DNA of 64,000 nt from Kitasatospora phosalacinea (GTDB lineage Bacteria > Actinomycetota > Actinomycetes > Streptomycetales > Streptomycetaceae). The position numbers were made by a program, and so were the translations under genes. The notes beneath the pieces are model-generated. The model had not been told where the DNA came from and did not search any database. It saw only the letters and a list, made by a program, of their open reading frames with translations. Shown piece after piece: positions 51,401 to 58,450 of this stretch (positions within the stretch are counted from its first letter, which is position 1; every line of letters begins with the position of its first letter). The stretch is taken from NCBI RefSeq assembly GCF_000717185.1, contig NZ_JNYE01000010.1, positions 1-64,000 on the forward strand, in the 5' to 3' direction.

Positions 51401-53007
51401 ACCGGGCCGCCGCCCAGCTCTACGAGAAGGTGGGCGTCGGCGCCGACCTGCGCGCCGAACAGGCCCGCGCCGAGAGCGACGAGACCGCCGCCGCCGCCGA
51501 ACTCGACCGGCTCAGCAACAAGGTCAAGGCCCGCGCCGAGGAACTCCTCGCCAGCCCCGACGGCGCCGACGGCCCCGCCCGGCAGGCCGCCGCCGCCCGC
51601 GCCGAGGAACTCGTCGCCCTCATCGAGGCCCGCTCCGGCGCCGCCTCCGAGGAGGTCGGCCGCCTGCGCGGCGACGCCGAACGCTCCGCGCCGGTCCACG
51701 GGGACGCGCACACCGAACTCCCCGAGGACCTGCTCCCCGCCGACCCCGAGCACGCCCAGGCCCTGCTGCGCACCGCCACCGCCCTGCTCGCCGAACGCCG
51801 CGAACGCGTCGACTTCGCCCGCACCGAGCACGACGACCTGCAGCGGACGCTGGACCAGGCGCAGGCCGCCGCCACCGACTTCGAGGAACTCGCCGGGCAG
51901 CTCCGCGACGCCCTGCGCGACAACGGCGAGGAGGCCGACGCCGACGCCGACGCCTACCTCGGCTCGCTCGCCGCCGCCCGCTCCGCCGTCACCGACACCC
52001 GGCGCGCCATGCGCACCGCCGCCACCGAGCTCACCGGCGCCGAACTCGCCGTCCGGGACGCCGCCGACGCCCTCGTCCGGCACGCCAACGCCGCCCGCTA
52101 CGAGGCCGTCCGCACCCCCGCCCGCCAGCAGATCCGCGAACTGCCCGCCGCCGCGCTGCCCGACCACGCCGCCGCCTGGGCCGCCGCGTTCGCGCCCCGG
52201 CTGCGCGTCCTCACCGACGAACTCGCCCAGCTGGAGCGCAACCGCTCCTCCATCGTCGACCGGCTGCGCGGCCTGGTCGAGACCTCGCTCGGCACCCTGC
52301 GCGCCGCCCAGCGGCTCTCCCGCCTCCCCGAGGGCCTCGGCGAGTGGTCGGGCCAGGAGTTCCTGCGGATCCGCTTCGACGACCCCGACCACGCCGTCCT
52401 GGTCGAACGCCTCGGCGAGGTCATCGACGAGGCCACCCGCTCCGCCGTCAAGAAGAACTCCGACCTGCGCCGCGACGGCATGTCCCTGCTGCTGCGCGGC
52501 GTCGCCGCCGCGATCGGCCCCCGGGGCGTCTCGGTCGAGATCCTCAAGCCGGACGCGGTGCTGCGCGCCGAACGCGTCTCGGTCGGCCAGATGTCGGACG
52601 TCTTCTCCGGCGGCCAGCTGCTCACCGCCGCGATCGCGCTCTACTGCACGATGGCCGCGCTGCGCGCCAACGACCGCGGCCAGTCCCAGCTGCGGCACGC
52701 CGGGACGCTCTTCCTCGACAACCCGATCGGCCGCGCCAACGCGACCTACCTGCTGGAGCTGCAGCGCGCCGTCGCCGACGCGCTCGGCGTCCAACTCATC
52801 TACACCACCGGCCTGTTCGACACCACCGCGCTCGCCGAGTTCCCGCTCGTCATCCGGCTGCGCAACGACGCCGACCTGCGGGCGGGCCTGAAGTACATCT
52901 CGGTGGAGGAGCACCTGCGCCCCGGCCTCCCGGCCGCGCAGGACCCGGACGGGCCGACCGTCCACGGCGAGATCACCGCGACGCGGATGTTCCGCAAGCC
53001 GGAGTAG
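48460..53007 (+). CDS. MksB/JetC-like SMC-type ATPase
   Basis: 1,515 residues from ATG 48460 (AGGAGAACC upstream). P-loop at residues 60-70 (VLFLENGGGKS); a long Ala/Glu/Arg-rich coiled coil to about residue 560, a central non-coiled hinge-like part (PYQDGAEESEGFLTPRLLDA; YFLVPPNPAMHNETAADD), a second coiled coil to about 1270, then the C-terminal ATPase half with FSGGQLLTAAIALYCTMAAL (signature, Ser1383-Gln1386) and LFLDNPIGRANATYLLELQR (Walker B, Asp1420-Asn1421). The usual catalytic Glu after the Walker B Asp is replaced by Asn, as also seen in some bacterial SMC-like families. Together with the two upstream genes this forms a condensin-like complex; no JetD/MksG nuclease gene follows. Confidence 0.82.
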   Translation: MYELNRVRLYSIGPAGARYADTVLDLRGVGEPVPEPQPQQIGLFGEEPEGPQRRPAPAGVLFLENGGGKSVLLKLIFSVMLPGHRNTLGGASSGVLRKFLLADDCGHVALEWQHTVTGELIVVGKVSEWRGRQVSSDPRKFAELWYSFRPGPGLTLDGLPVAERPALTGDQKVRGRRRTMKGFRDALTEAAKAQPHLDVTFEEIHDRWIEHLGALGLDPELFRYQREMNADEGEAAGLFAVRNDADFTDLLLRAVTDTRDTDGLADLVHGFAAKLGRRAELTAERDFTAGSVDLLQRIVDATAARETVREGHRAAERRTRRLALSLAARSAVERDRVHDLAVEVAAAAGAVTAAETDRTRHSLIVSELTYRHATLGLEAATAGAARLRRELTDARAQSAAWQAAEAVLRHRAAADRAGRVAAAIREAELDAAPALAARDRAAGALARALEAAAANAEARADQEELRAGELQEDGATAQSEATAAATAAQKARSEAEHLRQRLTEVEQETAAAVEAGWIDDSGAEPDPARAALHAADAEQAATEALDQARTAAEQSAALARESAAAEARAELAAARAADARAAADRALAAEQRTAAQLAAEPRLAELLSLTPYQDGAEESEGFLTPRLLDASAEDLRELLDQSVATAERTLFDLRTAAADDSRILAALGDGGLLPPGPDVLATVEHLGEQGIPALPGWRYLAQSVDPADHDAILAARPELVDGVVVTDPASLERAREALSAAALLPRSTVAVGTAAALIAPVQGEPAYFLVPPNPAMHNETAADDERRELRTRATAREEHIRELAARLGGDRALAARLASWHASCPPGTLAELAESAAAAALHAETTAAELATLRADRADADAEHQAAAARHEECRDAAQRARRRADALEGLAFRLRERANWTRRLRELADDAAECERRQAQCAERARTCDEDRRAAQRAADDARRTARTLRGERAEIAAVGTAAEPEGLAPASLPALREAYRAAAQLYEKVGVGADLRAEQARAESDETAAAAELDRLSNKVKARAEELLASPDGADGPARQAAAARAEELVALIEARSGAASEEVGRLRGDAERSAPVHGDAHTELPEDLLPADPEHAQALLRTATALLAERRERVDFARTEHDDLQRTLDQAQAAATDFEELAGQLRDALRDNGEEADADADAYLGSLAAARSAVTDTRRAMRTAATELTGAELAVRDAADALVRHANAARYEAVRTPARQQIRELPAAALPDHAAAWAAAFAPRLRVLTDELAQLERNRSSIVDRLRGLVETSLGTLRAAQRLSRLPEGLGEWSGQEFLRIRFDDPDHAVLVERLGEVIDEATRSAVKKNSDLRRDGMSLLLRGVAAAIGPRGVSVEILKPDAVLRAERVSVGQMSDVFSGGQLLTAAIALYCTMAALRANDRGQSQLRHAGTLFLDNPIGRANATYLLELQRAVADALGVQLIYTTGLFDTTALAEFPLVIRLRNDADLRAGLKYISVEEHLRPGLPAAQDPDGPTVHGEITATRMFRKPE

Positions 53008-53019
53008 GCGCAACGCGAA

Positions 53020-53058
53020 GATCGCGGCACAGTGCAACCGGCTCACTGTGCCGCGATC
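53020..53058 (+). terminator. Hairpin terminator after the condensin-like operon
   Basis: Perfect 15-bp stem GATCGCGGCACAGTG (53020-53034) with CACTGTGCCGCGATC (53044-53058), 9-base loop, no T-tract. Lies between convergent genes. Confidence 0.85.
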
Positions 53059-53109
53059 CTGCGGGTGGTGCATGGTGGGCCGCGCAGTTCCCCGCGCCCC
53101 CGTCGGTCC

Positions 53110-55962
53110 TTACCCCTTTGCCGAAACCGTGACGGAGGCGACCTTCATCGGGTGGCCCGGTTCCGTCGCCGGGGTGGGCGAACTGCCGTAGGCGGCGGGG
53201 AGGTTGCCGCCGATGGCGACGTTCAGGATCAGGAAGACGCCGTGGTGGACGGCCTGGTCCCAGGCGGCCGGGCCGACCTGGTCGGCGGTGACCTGGAAGT
53301 ACTCCTCGCCGTCGCGCAGCCAGCGGACCCGTTCGGGGCTGGTGGAGCGGTCGATCTCGACGGCGTAGGTGTGGAAGGTGCCCCAGCAGTCGGCGCACGG
53401 CCGCTCGCCGGAGCCGAGCCCGTTCGGCTCCTTGCAGGGCCCGCCGGGGGTGGTGCCGCAGTGCACGGTGCCGAACACGCCGCGCCCGCCGACGGATTCG
53501 AGCACGTCCAGCTCGCCGACGCCGGGCCAGCCGGTGTAGCCGTCGCGGAGCTTCCCGCCGAGCGCCCAGAACGCGGGCCAGTACCCGGCCGCGGCCTTGC
53601 CGTGGACGTCGGGGAGGGCCAACTCGGCCTCCAGCCGCAGGATTCCGCCCGCGGGGGCGGCGAGGTCGGCGCGCCTGGACTCGATCCGGCCGGAGGACCA
53701 GCGGCCCGCCGCGTCCCGGGTCGGGGTGATCTCCAGGGCGCCCTTGCCGTCCAGGTGGACGTTCTCGGCGGAGTCGGTCATGGTCTCGATCTCGCCGGTG
53801 CCCCACTGGGCGGCCGGGCAGCCCGGGTAGCAGGTGCCCAGGTCGTACTGCCAGGTGGCGGGGTCGGGCTTCGCGCCGGCCGTGCCGTCGAACTCGTCGT
53901 GCAGCAGCGTCGTCCAGCCGCCCTCGCTACCGAACACGCCCGCGTCGATCAGCAGTTGGTCGAGTCGCGGGGTGAGGACCACGGCCGCGGCGTTGGTCAG
54001 GTGGGAGTCGTCGCGGTACAGCAGGACGTGCTCCAGGACGGCCGGGCAGCTGCGGCCACTGGCCGGGCAGAGCACCGAGTTGACCTCGACGGTCCGCACG
54101 CCGGGGAACTTCCCGGCGGCGATCTCCTCGGCCAGCGGGTCGGCGTACAGGCCCTCGGCGCGCGGGAAGTCGCAGGCGGAGGTGGTGTCGGGGTGGCCGG
54201 AGACGCAGGCCGGGACGTCCCGGCCGGGGATCGGGGTGTCCTGCAGGTAGACGATCGGGACGCCCAACTCCCGCAGCGGGGACAGGGTCTGCTCCCAGCC
54301 GTGCAGCAGTGCGGCCCGGTCGGCGGTGTAGCGGTTGAGGGTGGACAGCACGATCAGCTTGGGCCTGGGGCCGTCCTTGAGCCGGGCCAGGGTGTTGGCC
54401 CGCCAGGTGTCGCACTCGTGGTAGGTGCGGCCCAACTGCGGGTTGGTGACCGTCAGTTCGGGCAGCGGGCAGCCCTGCTTGACCAACTCCTCGACGGACA
54501 GGTGGTGTTCGGCGGCGACGCCGAGCAGCGCGGAGAACCACTGTCCGGCGTGCGAGTCGCCGAGCAGCACGATCCGGTCGTCGCCGGTGCCGAAGCGGCA
54601 CGGCGGGCTGGTGGTGTCGGCCGGGTCCACCTCGCAGGCGCCGTCCGGCGGGAAGTCCTGCCGGGCCTGGACGGGGTTGGGCACGGTCGGCGCGTGCGGG
54701 GGCGGCGCGGCGGCCAGCAGGCTGCTGCCGGTGCGGGCGCCCGGGGGCAGGCCGGACGGGTCCGGCGGAGTGGCCGGGCCCAGGTTGCGGATGGTGCCGG
54801 AGCCGACGACCAGGGCCAGCAGCACCGGGAAGACCACCGCGGTCAGGCCCAGCGACAGGCCGCGGCGCGGGATCTCGCCCAGCACCCGGCTGCGGCGCAG
54901 CGGCTGCTCCAGCCAGCGCAGCGCGGCGTACGCGGGCAGTGCGGCGGCGGCGGTCAGGGCGGCCTTGGCGCCCCAGGGCAGGGTGCCCCAGTGGGCCTCG
55001 GCGAGGACCAGCACCGGCCAGTGCCACAGGTACAGGTTGTAGGAGAGCCGGCCGATCGCGCGCGGCGCGCCGAGCGACAGCGCCCGGCCGACCAGGTGGG
55101 TGCCGCCGGAGCCGGCCAGCACGATCGCGGCGGTGGCGGCGGTCGGCAGCAGCGCGGCGTACCCGGGGTAGGGGGTGTGCTCGTCGAACAGCAGCAGCGC
55201 GGCGAGCACCCCGGCCAGGCCGCCGAGGCCCAGCAACTCCCTGGCGATCCTCGGTAGTTGGCATACCGGCAGCAGGGCGATGACGGCTCCGGCGGCGAAC
55301 TGCCAGGCCCGGGTGGGCGTGGAGAGGTAGGCCCCGGCGCTCCAGTGCAGGGAGAGCCAGAAGGAGGCGGCGCCGAACAGCAGGGTCAGGCCGAGCAGGG
55401 TGCGGCGGCGCCAGGCCCAGCGGGCGGCGAGGGCCAGCAGCGGGGCCCACAGCAGGTAGAACTGCTCCTCGACGGCGAGCGACCAGAAGTGCAGCAGGGC
55501 GCTCGGGTCGCGTCCGGCGGCCAGGTAGTCGGTCTGTTCGGCGATGAAGCGCCAGTTGGCGACGGACAGCGCGGAGGCGAGGACGTCGCGCTCCAGGTCG
55601 GCGCGGCGCAGCGGCGCGGTGAGCAGGGCGCCGAGGACGGCGGTGACGGCCAGCACGACGGCGGCGGAGGGCAGCAGTCGGCGGGCCCGGCGGGAGTAGA
55701 ACTCGGCGAGCCGGACGCGTCCGCTGTGCGCGGTCTCGGTGCGGAGCAGGCCGGTGATCAGGTAGCCGGAGATGACGAAGAAGACGTCGACGCCGACGAA
55801 GCCGCCCGCGAAGCCGGGAACGGCGGCGTGGAAGGCGAGCACGGCGAGGACGGCGACGGCCCGCAGGCCCTCGATGTCGGGTCGGAACTTCGGCCGCTCG
55901 GCCGGTGGCCGGTGCAGCACGACGGTGAGCGGGGCGGTGCTCGGGGCGGTACGGGTGGACAC
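53110..55962 (-). CDS. Acyltransferase-3 / SGNH / GH16 three-domain membrane protein
   Basis: 950 residues from a GTG at 55962. Residues about 25-390 are an OafA/YrhL-type acyltransferase (FRPDIEGLRAVAVLAVLAFH with catalytic His; GVDVFFVISGYLITG; FWSLAVEEQFYLLWAPLLAL) with about ten membrane helices. Residues about 455-660 are an extracytoplasmic SGNH domain (VLLGDSHAGQW, Ser470; RDDSHLTNAAA, Asp651 and His654). Residues about 680-950 are a GH16 beta-glucan hydrolase domain (LHDEFDGTAG; GELDVLESVGG with Glu817, Asp819, Glu822 in the E-x-D-x-x-E site; WGTFHTYAVEIDRS). The first two domains are a known pair for O-acylation of glycans; the added endoglucanase-type domain is unusual. The gene follows the GT2 synthase by 15 bp, suggesting action on its product. 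Confidence 0.9.
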   Translation of the reverse strand: MSTRTAPSTAPLTVVLHRPPAERPKFRPDIEGLRAVAVLAVLAFHAAVPGFAGGFVGVDVFFVISGYLITGLLRTETAHSGRVRLAEFYSRRARRLLPSAAVVLAVTAVLGALLTAPLRRADLERDVLASALSVANWRFIAEQTDYLAAGRDPSALLHFWSLAVEEQFYLLWAPLLALAARWAWRRRTLLGLTLLFGAASFWLSLHWSAGAYLSTPTRAWQFAAGAVIALLPVCQLPRIARELLGLGGLAGVLAALLLFDEHTPYPGYAALLPTAATAAIVLAGSGGTHLVGRALSLGAPRAIGRLSYNLYLWHWPVLVLAEAHWGTLPWGAKAALTAAAALPAYAALRWLEQPLRRSRVLGEIPRRGLSLGLTAVVFPVLLALVVGSGTIRNLGPATPPDPSGLPPGARTGSSLLAAAPPPHAPTVPNPVQARQDFPPDGACEVDPADTTSPPCRFGTGDDRIVLLGDSHAGQWFSALLGVAAEHHLSVEELVKQGCPLPELTVTNPQLGRTYHECDTWRANTLARLKDGPRPKLIVLSTLNRYTADRAALLHGWEQTLSPLRELGVPIVYLQDTPIPGRDVPACVSGHPDTTSACDFPRAEGLYADPLAEEIAAGKFPGVRTVEVNSVLCPASGRSCPAVLEHVLLYRDDSHLTNAAAVVLTPRLDQLLIDAGVFGSEGGWTTLLHDEFDGTAGAKPDPATWQYDLGTCYPGCPAAQWGTGEIETMTDSAENVHLDGKGALEITPTRDAAGRWSSGRIESRRADLAAPAGGILRLEAELALPDVHGKAAAGYWPAFWALGGKLRDGYTGWPGVGELDVLESVGGRGVFGTVHCGTTPGGPCKEPNGLGSGERPCADCWGTFHTYAVEIDRSTSPERVRWLRDGEEYFQVTADQVGPAAWDQAVHHGVFLILNVAIGGNLPAAYGSSPTPATEPGHPMKVASVTVSAKG

Positions 55963-55977
55963 GGGAGCGTGGACCTT

Positions 55978-57660
55978 TCAGCCCAGCCAGGGCAGCATCG
56001 GGGCCGCCCAGCCGGAGGCGAGCAGGGCGACCAGGGCGAGCGTGCTGGTGACGGCGAGGGCCTCGGGCCAGCGCCGCGGACGCATCGCCGGGTGGGCCCC
56101 GGAGTCGGCGGATTCTGCGGAGTCGGCGGATTCGACGGCGCGCGGCCGGAGTTCGGCGTACAGGTCGCGGATCAGCGGCACGCCGAGGTGCAGCTGCACG
56201 GCCAGGTACAGGGCCAGGCCCCAGGTGGTGTTCCACCCGTGCAGGTAGGTCGCGGCGGCCACGCCGACGGCGGTGGCGAGCAGCGTCCCGGCCGTCCACA
56301 GCAGCGAGACCAGCAGCACCCTGCGGGCCATGCCGCCGGAGCGGCCGGGCTTGGCGACGCCGGTGGGCACCCAGGCGGCGCTGCGGCCGCGGGCGGTGTG
56401 CCAGTAGGCGGTGGCGGCGGCGAAGCTCATCAGCACGTTGGCGCGCAGCACTTCGGAGCGCCAGCGGGTGCGGCTGACCCGGGGCAGCAGGACGTGCCAC
56501 AGCCACAGCAGGGAGAGCATCGGCAGCACGTACCAGGCGCGGACCTCGCCGGGGAAGGCGAACAGCATGACCAGCGGCGGCAGCGGGGCGGTGAGCACGT
56601 TCACGGCGGCGGCCAGGTAGCCGACGATGCCCTCGTCGAAGCAGCGGCGCATCCGCCAGGTCATCGCCCGGCGGGTGGCCCGGTCGCCGATCAGGTGCAG
56701 GTTGCCCATCGTCCAGCGGTACTGCTGGTTGACGAAGCTGGTGGTGGAGTCCGGCGAGGTGCCCTTGGCGACCAGCACCGGCACGTACCGGGTGGTGTAG
56801 CCCTGCTGGTGCAGGGCGAGGCCGGTGTACATGTCCTCGCTGTGGTCGAGCCGGGCGAAGCCGCCCGCGGCGTCGATCGCGGCGCGCCGGTAGACGGCGT
56901 TGGAGCCGCAGCAGATGGCGGCGTCGGAGGCGTCCCGGCTGGGCTGCACCCAGCGGAAGAACCACTCCTGGGCGGATCCGGCGGCGCGCTGCACCCAGCC
57001 CATCGAGGCGTCGGTGTCGAAGCACTGCGGGCTCTGCACGATGCCGACCTGCGGGTCGCCGAAGTACGGCAGCAGGTGCTGCAGCAGGTCGGCGCGCGGC
57101 GCGAAGTCGGCGTCCAGGATGGCGACGTACTCGCCGGTGCTGAGGGTCAGCGCGTGGTTGAGGTTGCCGGCCTTCTTGAACTCGCCGCGGTTCGGACGCA
57201 CCACGTAGTGGTAGCCGAACTCCGTTGCCAGGGCGGCGACTTCGGGCCGGTCGGCGTCGTCGAGCACCCACACGTCGAGACGGCCCGGGTAGTCGTTGCG
57301 GGCGACCGCGCGGTAGGCGTTCGCCAGGATGTCGAGCGGTTCGCCGCAGGTCGGCAGGTACAGGTCGACGGACGGCGGCTGCGCGGGCTGCCAGGCGGAG
57401 ACCAGCAGTTCGTGGCCGGCCCGGGTGAAGCGGCGGCGGCGCAGGCCGTTCAGGCAGGTCAGCGCGAGCGCGACGGCGTTGATGCCGAGGACGGCGAGGA
57501 ACGGCCACAGGGCCGGGGTGCGGAGGGAGAAGCTGAGCATTGTGGCGGCGCTGGCGGTGAAGGCGAGCGCGGACAGCAGCGGGACCCAGCGGCGCTGAGG
57601 CCCGAAGTACCAATAGAGCTCCTGATCGGAAGGTGGTGACGGAAGGTGATTGGCAGTCAT
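55978..57660 (-). CDS. Cellulose-synthase-like GT2 polysaccharide synthase
   Basis: 560 residues from ATG 57660 (GGGGGGCCC upstream; a GTG at 57672 is an in-frame alternative). Two N-terminal membrane helices, a cytoplasmic GT2 domain with all processive-synthase motifs (VWVLDDADRPE, Asp134-Asp135; ILDADFAP, Asp183/Asp185; DHSEDMYTG, Asp276; QQYRWTMG, Gln312-Trp316), and five or so C-terminal helices. It resembles BcsA/CslA-type enzymes that polymerise UDP-sugars and extrude the chain, but lacks a PilZ domain, so c-di-GMP control is not expected. The product, probably a beta-glucan, is inferred from the GH16 domain of its operon partner. A DasR-like site lies upstream. Confidence 0.88.
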   Translation of the reverse strand: MTANHLPSPPSDQELYWYFGPQRRWVPLLSALAFTASAATMLSFSLRTPALWPFLAVLGINAVALALTCLNGLRRRRFTRAGHELLVSAWQPAQPPSVDLYLPTCGEPLDILANAYRAVARNDYPGRLDVWVLDDADRPEVAALATEFGYHYVVRPNRGEFKKAGNLNHALTLSTGEYVAILDADFAPRADLLQHLLPYFGDPQVGIVQSPQCFDTDASMGWVQRAAGSAQEWFFRWVQPSRDASDAAICCGSNAVYRRAAIDAAGGFARLDHSEDMYTGLALHQQGYTTRYVPVLVAKGTSPDSTTSFVNQQYRWTMGNLHLIGDRATRRAMTWRMRRCFDEGIVGYLAAAVNVLTAPLPPLVMLFAFPGEVRAWYVLPMLSLLWLWHVLLPRVSRTRWRSEVLRANVLMSFAAATAYWHTARGRSAAWVPTGVAKPGRSGGMARRVLLVSLLWTAGTLLATAVGVAAATYLHGWNTTWGLALYLAVQLHLGVPLIRDLYAELRPRAVESADSAESADSGAHPAMRPRRWPEALAVTSTLALVALLASGWAAPMLPWLG

Positions 57661-57982
57661 TGGGCCCCCCACGGCCAGACATTGACACCTGTCGCCGGTC
57701 AGATTACCTGATTGGTATAGACCAAATGACCACGAGGGATGAACGCCGGAACAACTCCGGTGAAGGCGGTGTGACCAGGAATGACCGCGTCAGGCAAGAT
57801 CGACGCGGTGGCGCGCGAGGGGCCGGTGGGACGGTTGACGTGCGGAGTGGCCCAGTGGTTCCGGGGCGCGGGTGGCGGACGTCCGCCGGGCGGGGCGGCG
57901 GGTTCGCGCCGCGAGTTGACGGGGCGTCAGGTGGCGCTCGGTGACCGAAGGGGCATCCGGTGGCGCCCTTCGGGGCAGCCGG
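57661..57982. promoter_or_regulatory. 322-bp region upstream of the GT2 operon
   Basis: No gene is recognised. It carries a DasR-like element (57713-57724) near a possible -10, TAATCT on the minus strand just downstream of that element (complement of 57702-57707). The distal half (57750-57980) is GC-rich, without features, and contains the end of the ArsR gene's downstream sequence. Confidence 0.5.
57713..57724. promoter_or_regulatory. DasR-like (dre) operator core
   Basis: TGGTATAGACCA differs in one base from TGGTCTAGACCA, the core of the DasR-responsive element of streptomycetes (A[CG]TGGTCTAGACCA[CG]T). It is 53-64 bp before the GT2 start and overlaps the likely promoter. DasR represses genes of amino-sugar uptake and development; binding here is inference. 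Confidence 0.5.
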
Positions 57983-58345
57983 TCAGGGGGCGGCGACGGC
58001 CTTCGGGCACGGCGGGGCGGCGGCCAGCACCGCGTCCAGCAGGCCCGGGAAGCGGGCGGCCAGGTCGTCCGCGCGCAGGGTGTTCATCTTCGAGGTGCCG
58101 CGCCGGTGCTGCCGGATCAGCCCGGCCTCGCGCAGCACCCGGAAGTGGTGGGTCATCGTCGACTTGGTGACCGGCAGTTCGAAGGCCAGGCAGTTCAGCT
58201 CGTCGCCGCCCGCGCCCGCGAGCTCGGAGACGATCCGCAGCCGCATCGGGTCCGCCAGGGCGTGCAGCACGCAGGCCAGTTCCAGCTCCGCGGCGGGGGG
58301 TTCGGGGAGCAGGCCGGGGCAGTCCTGGTCGTGGTCGAGGGTCAC
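57983..58345 (-). CDS. ArsR-family transcriptional regulator
   Basis: 120 residues from the GTG at 58345 (VTLDHDQDCPGLLPEPPAAE); another GTG at 58363 in frame is possible. Winged helix: LACVLHALADPMRLRIVSEL, LAFELPVTKSTMTHHFRVLR and EAGLIRQHRRGTSKMNTLRA. An alpha-3 metal site (CxC) is absent, with two or three Cys elsewhere (DCPG, NCLAF), so thiol or electrophile sensing is more likely than arsenic. Divergent from the Old Yellow Enzyme gene across a shared palindrome; that pairing is common and suggests it represses the reductase. Confidence 0.88.
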   Translation of the reverse strand: MTLDHDQDCPGLLPEPPAAELELACVLHALADPMRLRIVSELAGAGGDELNCLAFELPVTKSTMTHHFRVLREAGLIRQHRRGTSKMNTLRADDLAARFPGLLDAVLAAAPPCPKAVAAP

Positions 58346-58381
58346 GGGGTCATGGTACGACACCTCTCGTAGTTTGACAGC

Positions 58382-58396
58382 CACCGTAGTACGGTG
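58382..58396. promoter_or_regulatory. Operator palindrome in the promoter of the OYE gene
   Basis: CACCGTA-G-TACGGTG is a perfect 7+1+7 palindrome starting 3 bases after TTGACA (58374-58379), so it fills the spacer between -35 and the expected -10 of the reductase gene. This is where an ArsR dimer encoded divergently would block transcription. Confidence 0.7.
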
Positions 58397-58450
58397 AGTA
58401 TCGTACGAGGCGAAGAAGCCGTGTCCGGACCACAGGAAGGACGGGCCGCC

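Noticed and set aside
48265..53073. Very long antisense open frame opposite the SMC-like ATPase
   Set aside because: Gly/Gly-Val-Ala repetitive translation without motifs; mirror image of the Ala/Arg/Glu codons of the coiled coil.
53008..53109. A JetD/MksG gene after the SMC-like gene
   Set aside because: Only 102 bp with a terminator separate it from the convergent acyltransferase gene; no nuclease/TOPRIM motif on either strand nearby.
57682..57710. Plus-strand promoter at TTGACA (57682) followed by small frames to 57944
   Set aside because: The downstream frames are Arg/Gly-rich and lack a ribosome site; no -10 at suitable spacing and no gene it could drive before the convergent ArsR gene.
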